The notes beneath the pieces were generated by a model. It worked only from the letters and a program-made list of their open reading frames with translations. It had not been told where the DNA came from and did not search any database. DNA of 5,837 nucleotides from Candidatus Moranbacteria bacterium UBA1302 (GTDB lineage: Bacteria; Patescibacteriota; Minisyncoccia; Moranbacterales; UBA1568), in NCBI GenBank assembly GCA_002307715.1, contig DBUA01000036.1, positions 1 to 5,837 on the forward strand, in the 5' to 3' direction. This document shows positions 1-5,484 of this stretch, piece by piece. The stretch's first letter is position 1; every line of letters starts with the position of its first letter. The position numbers and the translations under genes are program-made.

Positions 1-983
1 AAAATAGCATCACGGACTTTCTCGTCGATCTGCGTCACATACTGATTGGCCAAAATGAGATTCAAATGATATTTTCGAGCCTCGGATAGGATATTGGCAA
101 ACGATTCCGTTGAGAAGTTCTGGAACTCATCGACATACAGATAGAAATCATTGCGCTTCTCTTCCGGCATGTCGACACGAGCCATAGCAGCCAGCTGGAT
201 TTTCGTGATAATCATGGCTCCGAAAAGCGCGCTATTGTCTTCTCCGATACGTCCCTTTGAAAGATTGAGGATAAGAATCTTCTTATTATCCATCACATCA
301 CGAATATCGAACGAAGAAGCGGTCTGTCCGACGATATTGCGAATAAGCGCGCTCGTCAGGAATTGGCCGACTTTATTCTGGATAGGCGAGATGACTTCTT
401 GCAGCACGCGATCATTCCATTGTGTAAACTCATCAACCCAAAAACTCCTCACGACCGGATCAGTCACCTTTTCAACGACCCGCTCACGATACGATTTATC
501 AACAAGAATACGCGTCACGCCAAGCAGTGTCGACCCCGGATACTCGAGAAGCGCCAAAATGGCATTCCGAAGGATATATTCAAGTCGTGGTCCCCACGAA
601 TCAGCCCATATCTTTTTAAAAACGCCGACCAAGCCTGAGGCGACTAAATGGCGATATTCCGGACTGACTTTCTCCATGACGTTGAAAGCGATCGGGAAAT
701 CCTGGTCGGCAGGATTGAAATAGATAACGTCATTAATACGATTCGAAGGTATCGCTTTGATAAGTTTCTCAGCGGTATCACCATGCGGATCAACAAAAGC
801 GATGCCATGCCCGTTCTGTATATCTTGGATAGCCAAATTCTCAAGCAGGTTCGTCTTGCCCATGCCTGTTTTTCCTATCACATACATATGGCGGCGGCGG
901 TCATCCGTCTTGATGCCAAAAACTCGTTCCTGATTCCGGAAGTTTGTCTTGGCAAAGAACGTTATCTCTTTTTGGCTGCTCAT
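1..983 (-). CDS. TraG/TraD/VirD4-like translocation ATPase (HerA/FtsK superfamily), C-terminus cut by the window edge
   Basis: I translated this by hand from ATG at 983; 327 codons are visible and the frame is still open at base 1. Seen: Walker A GKTGMGKT at residues 37-44, a VDPHGD motif at 64-69, an FNP...P..FN segment at 89-101, WGPRLEY at 130-136, a QNKVGQF segment near 207, Walker B YLYVDEF ending in the D285-E286 pair, and a sensor-like ANQY at 312-315. This order matches type IV secretion coupling ATPases and related conjugative DNA pumps, which form hexamers and use ATP to move DNA or protein. No membrane segment lies before Walker A; the anchor is probably supplied by the upstream gene product, 52 bp away. 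A weak AGAGAA precedes the start. An in-frame TTG at 998 is a less likely alternative start. The missing part should carry the rest of the RecA-like fold. Family assignment is firm; the substrate is unknown. Confidence 0.9.
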   Translation of the reverse strand, partial: MSSQKEITFFAKTNFRNQERVFGIKTDDRRRHMYVIGKTGMGKTNLLENLAIQDIQNGHGIAFVDPHGDTAEKLIKAIPSNRINDVIYFNPADQDFPIAFNVMEKVSPEYRHLVASGLVGVFKKIWADSWGPRLEYILRNAILALLEYPGSTLLGVTRILVDKSYRERVVEKVTDPVVRSFWVDEFTQWNDRVLQEVISPIQNKVGQFLTSALIRNIVGQTASSFDIRDVMDNKKILILNLSKGRIGEDNSALFGAMIITKIQLAAMARVDMPEEKRNDFYLYVDEFQNFSTESFANILSEARKYHLNLILANQYVTQIDEKVRDAI

Positions 984-1035
984 AAGATTCTCTATCAAAC
1001 ATGTTCGAAATTACAATCGGACGATTCCTTATCAA

Positions 1036-2361
1036 TCATTCTTGTATGGGAAGATTCATCGGTGCGGCGCTACGCTTTGCGGAAACACGCGCCATTGTCG
1101 GCGCAACGACTCCCATATCCGGTATATGGTACACCGTCGCCAATTCTTCAGTGCTCAGAATGAAACGCGTGCTTTGCGGATCGGAATCACGATTGATATA
1201 ACGGCGGAATATGCGGCGCTGCCGGAAGCGCAGTCGCGACTCCGTAAAAATATAGTTGGCATACGTCTTAGAACCGTCATCCGGCTTAAATCCGTTCATG
1301 TTTTGATCATTGAACTGTTTGATCCCACCAATGAATGCCGAAACGCCCGTTTGCTTGCTAAAGGCCCCACGTCGCCCAAGATAGATATGCCGCATGCGAA
1401 CTTTGAACATTTGTTTACCAAGATTCGATTGGAGCGCCTTAAGGACATCTTTTTCGCCCGGAGTCAAACGGAATTCAATCGGTTGTTCATCTTTCTTTTC
1501 GGCTTTTGCTCCGGCCGAATACGCAACTTCTTTACCAAGAAGCCCATTACCGATATTCATCACAATATCGACAAGATCAGTAAAAAAACGTGCGAATACG
1601 CTTGGAGACACTTCTTTCTTCTTGCCAAGAAATTCATCGACGTACACCTGACCCTGCTTTGCCCAGGTCGGTGAAAGCGGTGTAATGATATATTGAAGCC
1701 AAATATGCTGGCCAGGACCAATCTTGCCCATTGTTTCAAACAGACTTGACATCGGATCTACCATCGTCCCAGTAATGCTTTCTTCAAAAAACTTATACGT
1801 CTTGATAGGATAAAGATCATTTTTCACCAACACGAAATCAGTCCCCCAAAGATCCCAATCTTTATTCGGAATAGTCCGCGGAATGATTTCCGTATAATCC
1901 GGCACTTCGACGATCTCGATATCGGGATACTGCGCATAAAAATGCGCTTCGACAAGATTACGGAACCCTGCCTGCGTCCTAACGTAAAAATGCACTTGAC
2001 CTTCAGTGCTTACGAGCTCAAGCGAAAATGAAACTGGAAACTCGCCCTTGATAAACTCCTCGAACGTATTCGTCCCCTTTTCAGCGCCAGCAAATCCAGA
2101 AAAAATGGATTCCATAGTAAGCGGCCCTTTCTCGATACCATTCGGGGGTATGATTTCAAGCACCACCCAATTGAGCTTCATTCCGAATTGCCTCTGAACA
2201 TACAGCATCCAGAGGGATTTGAACACAACATAAAGAATCGGTGGAAACAGTATGAACCAAACGTCGAAAACGGCAGAAAGCATAGCTCCTACCATCGAAA
2301 AAAGCTGGGAAAAACTTGAAAGGATAGAATTCATCTCATGTGCGAGGTGCGTTGACCTCAT
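1036..2361 (-). CDS. Membrane-anchored accessory protein of the TraG/VirD4-like ATPase
   Basis: This is a 441-residue protein with one hydrophobic block at about residues 22-55, probably one or two membrane helices (FDVWFILFPPILYVVF core), followed by a large soluble part. A mixed alpha/beta region follows (RTQAGFRNLVEAHFYAQYPD, 128-147). A charged linker lies near 285-295 (KAEKKDEQ). The C-terminus has FILSTEELATVYHIPD (400-415) and ends in an AAPMNLP motif (432-438). I recall this kind of tail from proteins, or N-terminal domains, that precede VirB4/HerA/TraG-like ATPases; it may be the group catalogued as DUF8128, which I could not check. I see no Walker motif, so it is not itself an ATPase. 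It sits 52 bp upstream of the ATPase gene and was probably cotranscribed and works with it as a membrane platform. ATG at 2361 is chosen because its ATGA overlaps the stop of an open frame upstream; M10 (2334) is an alternative. It ends with TGA. Confidence 0.8.
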   Translation of the reverse strand: MRSTHLAHEMNSILSSFSQLFSMVGAMLSAVFDVWFILFPPILYVVFKSLWMLYVQRQFGMKLNWVVLEIIPPNGIEKGPLTMESIFSGFAGAEKGTNTFEEFIKGEFPVSFSLELVSTEGQVHFYVRTQAGFRNLVEAHFYAQYPDIEIVEVPDYTEIIPRTIPNKDWDLWGTDFVLVKNDLYPIKTYKFFEESITGTMVDPMSSLFETMGKIGPGQHIWLQYIITPLSPTWAKQGQVYVDEFLGKKKEVSPSVFARFFTDLVDIVMNIGNGLLGKEVAYSAGAKAEKKDEQPIEFRLTPGEKDVLKALQSNLGKQMFKVRMRHIYLGRRGAFSKQTGVSAFIGGIKQFNDQNMNGFKPDDGSKTYANYIFTESRLRFRQRRIFRRYINRDSDPQSTRFILSTEELATVYHIPDMGVVAPTMARVSAKRSAAPMNLPIQE

Positions 2362-2471
2362 GCCTTGATGCGAACGACTTCAAATGGCCGCTCGTTAGGC
2401 TCAAAACAACATTCGTATACCTTCTTTAAGATATCATTTTTCCGCGATTCTTCAAAGCGAAAGAGAAAACC
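2358..2471 (-). other. 37-codon open stretch in frame after the regulator's stop, possible coding remnant or readthrough tail
   Basis: Directly after the TAA (2474-2472) of the sigma-region-4 gene, the same frame stays open for 37 codons. It reads like a charged protein tail (RFEESRKNDILKKV, then PNERPFEVVRIKA). It ends in a TGA that overlaps the ATG of the downstream membrane protein as ATGA. The stretch contains no ATG, GTG or TTG, so it cannot start normally on its own. It may be the C-terminus of a formerly longer protein, a readthrough product, a tiny gene with an unusual start, or plain spacer. A different-frame AAGAAGG followed by ATG (2415) gives only MLF and a stop. The openness alone could be chance. 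Confidence 0.35.
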
Positions 2472-3536
2472 TTATTTCTGAGCGACATAAGTATCTTTAC
2501 CAACGCGCTCGAAAAAAGTATTCAGGTTGATGATAACAGTGGATTTCTTCACCTGACGAACCTTCAGCACGGCTTCGAGTATCTCTTCGCGTGTCATCGG
2601 TTTTTGAGAACTCGCCAGGATTTTTGCAATCACTTCCTTAACAGTTCCTTTGGCATACCCCCATTCAGACAATGCATAAATACCTCGTCCCACCAATACG
2701 AACCGCTTATCCTTGATCAACTCATTATGGACGGTCTGAGGATGACTCTTGCCTTTCTTTCCCTGCAAACCGTATGTATCGATAAGCTTGGCTATCTCAC
2801 GGAAATGAAGCGGCTTCTTCGTTGTCTTCAAAACCAAATGCGCTTTTTCACGCGTACCGCGAGGACGGATATCACTTGAACTTTCAAGTCCCCATTGACC
2901 AAAGACATTCTGACGAACATCGCGAGCCACTGCCAAAAAATCAAAGAATGTCTTCCGGTCTACTTTTTTATTCTCAGCGCTGAAACGGGCAAAGAGTGTA
3001 TCTGCATCCAAGACTTCTTCTGAAGATTCAAGTATGCGTTTCGCAGTGTCCTTCACTTCTTTCCATTCCTTGAACGAGAATCCGTCCAACACGAAGACAC
3101 GGCGGCGTTCATCGGTCAGTTTTTCTTCCTTCACGACCGACAAACTCTCAAGGAAAGCGAGCAGCGCACCGCATTCTTTCTTGTCACCGCGTGAAAGCAT
3201 CTCAAGCAACGCATCAGCGTCCATGACACCACTCTTATCGCGAAGCGTCGTCCGAATGATATCCTTGATGCGTACGATGCATTCATGTCCTTGTTCACTT
3301 GCAAGAAATCCGAGCGCATTCCCGATTACCTGGCGCACACGCTCACGCGTGATATGGTATTGTTGTCCGATTTCCTCAAGCGTTTTCTGACGATTACCAG
3401 AAACGCCAAAACGAGCTTCCATAATTGCACGAGAACGCTCCGGCAAGCGCGCAAGAAAAACGGAAAGCGCCTCACAGAATACGGCCGTGTCCTTCGCTTC
3501 TTGTGCAGTGGCAGTCTTCGATCTGATAGATGGCAT
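2472..3536 (-). CDS. Sigma-70 region 4 / HARE-HTH fusion protein, probable transcription regulator
   Basis: The protein has 354 residues. Residues 30-78 are a clear sigma-70 region 4: LPERSRAIMEARFGV, then a helix-turn-helix (TLEEIGQQYHITRERVRQV, 52-70) of the kind that reads the -35 element. Sigma regions 1-3, including the -10-binding region 2, are absent, so it cannot act as an ordinary sigma factor. Residues about 225-292 (THE start REKAHLVLKTTKKPLHFREI, then FVLVGRGIYALSEWG) match a HARE-HTH winged helix, the fold found in the RNA polymerase delta subunit and some restriction proteins. Residues 100-220 and 297-354 (ending FFERVGKDTYVA) look like further winged helices. The likely role is DNA- or polymerase-bound regulation, perhaps of its own operon. 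A good promoter lies upstream; the Shine-Dalgarno is poor (GAAG). The gene heads the translocase operon and faces away from the coiled-coil gene. Confidence 0.85.
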   Translation of the reverse strand: MPSIRSKTATAQEAKDTAVFCEALSVFLARLPERSRAIMEARFGVSGNRQKTLEEIGQQYHITRERVRQVIGNALGFLASEQGHECIVRIKDIIRTTLRDKSGVMDADALLEMLSRGDKKECGALLAFLESLSVVKEEKLTDERRRVFVLDGFSFKEWKEVKDTAKRILESSEEVLDADTLFARFSAENKKVDRKTFFDFLAVARDVRQNVFGQWGLESSSDIRPRGTREKAHLVLKTTKKPLHFREIAKLIDTYGLQGKKGKSHPQTVHNELIKDKRFVLVGRGIYALSEWGYAKGTVKEVIAKILASSQKPMTREEILEAVLKVRQVKKSTVIINLNTFFERVGKDTYVAQK

Positions 3537-3623
3537 AACGTTTGCTTCAGCCCGGATACGACACGATAAAGTGGCGATATCTTACTGGCGATGTTTAGCT
3601 TAACCCTCTGCATGCGTCGGTTC

Positions 3624-3653
3624 ATATTAACGCACGTTATCATATTTTGTCAA
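3624..3653 (-). promoter_or_regulatory. Promoter of the regulator/translocase operon
   Basis: On the minus strand there is a perfect TTGACA at 3653-3648, an 18-bp spacer and TAATAT (4 of 6 to TATAAT) at 3629-3624. Transcription would start near 3617 and leave a leader of about 80 nt before the ATG at 3536. This is the only strong promoter seen upstream of the three minus-strand genes. Confidence 0.6.
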
Positions 3654-3680
3654 GAGTTCAGAAAACTAACCTCCCACAAG

Positions 3681-3699
3681 GTTCAAAGAACGGTTCTTT
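3681..3699. promoter_or_regulatory. Operator-like inverted repeat between divergent promoters
   Basis: AAAGAAC and GTTCTTT form a perfect 7-bp dyad around one central G (3685-3699). A further GTTC at 3681-3684 gives GTTC-AAA-GAAC-G-GTTC, three alternating half-sites. Another GTTC lies at 3656-3659 beside the minus -35 box. The position between the two promoters suits a repressor or activator that controls both directions, possibly the helix-turn-helix protein encoded next door. No U-tract follows, so it is not a terminator. This is inference from symmetry and position. Confidence 0.35.
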
Positions 3700-3746
3700 T
3701 CTCCCCTTCAGAGATCATAACAAAACATGCTTGCGAGATTCCCTAC

Positions 3747-3775
3747 TTGCTCACCAAACAGATACGGTTTATACT
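3747..3775 (+). promoter_or_regulatory. Candidate promoter of the coiled-coil/AT-hook gene
   Basis: TATACT (5 of 6 to the -10 consensus) lies at 3770-3775, with TTGCTC (3 of 6 to the -35 consensus) at 3747-3752 and a 17-bp spacer. The expected start is near 3782, where an ATG of a three-codon frame (MNK, stop) happens to begin. The leader to the ATG at 3851 would be about 70 nt. Confidence 0.45.
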
Positions 3776-3791
3776 AGACGCATGAATAAAT

Positions 3792-3797
3792 AGGAGG
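3792..3797 (+). promoter_or_regulatory. Orphan consensus Shine-Dalgarno AGGAGG
   Basis: This is a perfect AGGAGG, the best ribosome binding site in the window, yet no ATG, GTG or TTG lies 4-12 nt downstream. The gene start at 3851 is more than 50 nt away. The only nearby rare start is ATT at 3807, which would encode a 13-residue peptide (IPIADRDFEKQI-like, 12 codons plus any initiator shift) ending at TAA 3843-3845. The site also overlaps the stop of the MNK mini-frame. It may serve a leader peptide or ribosome standby, or be a relic of an older start. Confidence 0.4.
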
Positions 3798-3850
3798 CGA
3801 TATCTCATTCCGATTGCGGATAGAGATTTCGAAAAACAAATATAAAAAGT

Positions 3851-4621
3851 ATGACGACGAAGAATCCGCTTTCCACAGATATCGAACAGACTGACGATGC
3901 CGAGCGCACCATGAAGATCCAGGCGCTTCGCGATATGGTCAACAATGCCGAGCGCACTATCCAAAGCGCTAAGGCTATGCTTTTACAGCTTGAAGGCAAA
4001 AAGAAAACCGGCCGGCCACGGAAAATCGATACTGATGCCGCCGGAGGCACTGTCATCGAAGGAACATTCGATGGTCAACTCATGACAGGAGCGAACGGAA
4101 AGCAATATCCCGTTCCAGCGAATTACGCATCAAAGTCCAAATTGGTCGAGGGCGATATGCTCAAACTCACCATTACTGATGATGGCGCGTTCCTTTATAA
4201 ACAAATTGGCCCGATTGACCGGAGACATGCTATCGGTATCATGACCCAAGATGAAAACGGGAACCATTATGTTGTCGCCAATGGCAAGCCCTATCGTGTT
4301 CTTCTCGCTTCCATAACCTATTTCAAAGCGCAGCCTGGAGATGAGGTAGCGATCGTTATGCCACACGATCTTGAGGCTTCGTGGGCAGCGATTGAAAACG
4401 TCATCCAGAAAGGCTCTCATACAGATTGGGAAACCGATCTCGCCAAGGCCTCTGACGCGCATAGCGTCATCAATAATTGGAAACAGAGCCTTAAAGAAGA
4501 TTACCCTTCCACTCCGACTTCGCAGACATCTGACGCGACTGATTCGAAAGACACTTCCGTTCTCGATGTCTGGGTCCGTGACATGGAAGAAATCGAAAAG
4601 GAAATCAACGGTAGCCGCTAA
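3851..4621 (+). CDS. Unrecognised protein with coiled coil, AT-hook-like motif and duplicated beta units
   Basis: I do not recognise a named family for this 256-residue protein. Residues about 12-48 are charged and heptad-like (AERTMKIQALRDMVNNAERT), probably a coiled coil. K50-K58 holds KKKTGRPRK, an AT-hook-like GRP core that could bind the DNA minor groove. Residues 66-172 are beta-rich and contain a duplication: residues 82-108 and 144-170 align without gaps (NGKxYxV, later GD, 8 of 27 identical). The C-terminus has a Ser/Thr/Asp-rich linker (219-236) and a charged amphipathic end (VWVRDMEEIEKEI). There is no signal peptide or membrane helix, so it is likely cytoplasmic. The start is the first ATG after an in-frame TAG (3821); it has no good Shine-Dalgarno. 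It is transcribed away from the regulator, with its own candidate promoter. Confidence 0.85.
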   Translation: MTTKNPLSTDIEQTDDAERTMKIQALRDMVNNAERTIQSAKAMLLQLEGKKKTGRPRKIDTDAAGGTVIEGTFDGQLMTGANGKQYPVPANYASKSKLVEGDMLKLTITDDGAFLYKQIGPIDRRHAIGIMTQDENGNHYVVANGKPYRVLLASITYFKAQPGDEVAIVMPHDLEASWAAIENVIQKGSHTDWETDLAKASDAHSVINNWKQSLKEDYPSTPTSQTSDATDSKDTSVLDVWVRDMEEIEKEINGSR

Positions 4622-4638
4622 ATCCTTACGCGATAATT

Positions 4639-4644
4639 TATAAT
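4639..4644 (+). promoter_or_regulatory. Candidate -10 box upstream of the GtrA gene
   Basis: This is a perfect TATAAT 18 bp after the stop of the coiled-coil gene. No -35 match lies 16-18 bp upstream. The expected start is near 4651, about 57 nt before the preferred GtrA start. An AT-rich setting makes chance matches possible. Confidence 0.35.
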
Positions 4645-4665
4645 TCTCATATGTGGAATACGATG

Positions 4666-4690
4666 AGCCGATTCGCGCAGTCGGTTTTGT
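4666..4690 (+). terminator. Weak hairpin with short T-run, possible terminator or leader structure
   Basis: AGCCGAT (4666-4672) can pair with GTCGGTT (4680-4686) around a 7-nt loop, using two G-T wobbles, and TTTT runs from 4684. It could partly end transcription of the coiled-coil gene, or fold in the GtrA leader. It is weaker than the hairpin at 5369. Confidence 0.2.
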
Positions 4691-4701
4691 CGTAAAATGG
4701 A

Positions 4702-5352
4702 ATGCTTATGCAAACAAATGCCACTACTCAACGTGACTACGTCTTCGGAGCGGTTGCCGGTATCATTATCGGTTTGCTTATCATTCCCGTCATCAAAGCT
4801 GTAAAACCCAGCTTCTATGGTCCAGTGCTTTTTGTTGCAATTCCCATCTTCACTGCAGCCGTTCCCATCGGTCTCGTCATCGCTTCCTGGATAAGCCGGC
4901 GTTTCGCTTTCATTTGGCAGCTAGCGAAATTCGTCGTCATTGGCGGCATGAACATGCTTGTCGATCTCGGTGTTCTTGCACTCATATCATCAGCAGCTAT
5001 CGCACCAGAAGCGACCTGGCTTTCTTTTAGCGCTTTCACAATCACCTATTATTCACTCTACAAAGCCTCTTCTTTCATCGTAGCCAACATCAATAGCTAT
5101 CTTTGGAATAAATATTGGACATTCGAGGCTTCAGAAAACCGGAAAGCTGGCACTGAATTTCTCGGTTTCTTCGTTGTAAGCCTTATCGGATTCGCCATGA
5201 ACGTCGTTGCTGCTTCAGCAGTTTTCAGCGCTTTCCATCGCATCGACTCGCTTACCACAAGCCAATGGGGGTTGATCGGAGCCGTGGTCGGTAGCATTAC
5301 AGGTCTCGCTTGGAATTTCATCGGCTACAAATTCATCGTTTTCAAAAAATAG
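4702..5352 (+). CDS. GtrA-family polytopic membrane protein
   Basis: The protein has 216 residues. The C-terminal two thirds match the GtrA family, four-helix membrane proteins linked to the movement of lipid-linked sugars or other cell-surface polysaccharide steps. Key segments: KFVVIGGMNMLVDLGVL (76-92), NSYLWNKYWTF (131-141) between helices, and NFIGYKFIVF (205-214) at the end. Helices of this core lie at about 75-98, 112-132, 153-176 and 190-212. Two additional helices precede it (about 14-31 and 41-63), followed by a basic SRR, so the protein is longer than a minimal GtrA of about 130 residues. M3 (4708) is the more likely start because GGAA lies about 5 nt upstream of it, whereas nothing suitable precedes 4702. 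No glycosyltransferase is adjacent in the window, so the substrate is unknown. A terminator follows directly. Confidence 0.85.
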   Translation: MLMQTNATTQRDYVFGAVAGIIIGLLIIPVIKAVKPSFYGPVLFVAIPIFTAAVPIGLVIASWISRRFAFIWQLAKFVVIGGMNMLVDLGVLALISSAAIAPEATWLSFSAFTITYYSLYKASSFIVANINSYLWNKYWTFEASENRKAGTEFLGFFVVSLIGFAMNVVAASAVFSAFHRIDSLTTSQWGLIGAVVGSITGLAWNFIGYKFIVFKK

Positions 5353-5368
5353 TCCCGCCAAAGCCAAT

Positions 5369-5400
5369 AAGAAGCTTTGCATGCCAAGGCTTCTTTTCTT
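5369..5400 (+). terminator. Intrinsic terminator after the GtrA gene
   Basis: AAGAAGCTTTG (5369-5379) pairs over 11 bp, with one G-T wobble, with CAAGGCTTCTT (5385-5395) around a CATGC loop. TTTTCTT (5394-5400) follows or overlaps the end of the stem. It begins 17 bp after the TAG of the GtrA gene and separates it from dnaX. The A-rich left arm is compatible with some activity on the minus strand too, but no gene there would use it. Confidence 0.8.
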
Positions 5401-5413
5401 ATCCATGACAAGG

Positions 5414-5419
5414 TATAAT
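5414..5419 (+). promoter_or_regulatory. Candidate -10 box of the dnaX transcript
   Basis: This is a perfect TATAAT just after the terminator. The -35 position falls on the T-rich terminator end (TTCTTT, 5391-5396, 17-bp spacer), a weak match. The expected start is near 5425-5426 and the leader to dnaX about 60 nt. Confidence 0.45.
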
Positions 5420-5484
5420 AAGCAGTGAAGACATTTGAAATAAAATAATCGGTATCGAAACATTGATCCGTATCCCTCTCAACT

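Larger units (their letters stand above)
3537..3850. promoter_or_regulatory. Divergent intergenic control region
   Basis: These 314 bp separate the minus-strand regulator from the plus-strand coiled-coil gene. I see a minus promoter (3624-3653), a plus promoter (3747-3775), a GTTC/GAAC dyad between them (3681-3699), an orphan Shine-Dalgarno (3792-3797) and the 10-mer GGCGATATCT at both 3573-3582 and 3796-3805. A TGGCGAT direct repeat occurs at 3572-3578 and 3586-3592. A 64-codon frame on the plus strand (3591-3785) has no ribosome binding site or recognisable features and I do not call it a gene. I see no RNA gene or terminator here. Confidence 0.6.

Noticed and set aside
151..723. 190-codon frame on the plus strand
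   Set aside because: It lies fully antisense to the TraG/VirD4-like ATPase, whose motifs are unmistakable; its own translation shows no domain.
1036..1038. Possible recoding of TGA as glycine at the end of the membrane accessory gene
   Set aside because: Reading through gives a short out-of-frame run into another stop without protein-like content, while the ATPase starts cleanly at 983. The standard code fits.
949..1674. 241-codon frame on the plus strand
   Set aside because: It is antisense to the end of the membrane accessory gene and the start of the ATPase gene, crosses both, and has no ribosome binding site or recognisable motif.
3326..3643. 105-codon minus-strand frame overlapping the start of the regulator gene
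   Set aside because: It is out of frame with the clear sigma-region-4 coding sequence, and its Arg/Cys/Leu-rich translation shows no domain.
3591..3785. 64-codon frame in the intergenic region
   Set aside because: It has no Shine-Dalgarno, odd Cys/His/Ile-rich composition and covers both promoters and the operator-like dyad. Its overlap with the ATGA at 3782 is probably chance.
5369..5400. Palindromic hairpin as a possible repeat unit or attachment site
   Set aside because: Stem, small loop and T-run placed directly after a stop codon are fully explained by an intrinsic terminator, and no second copy is present.
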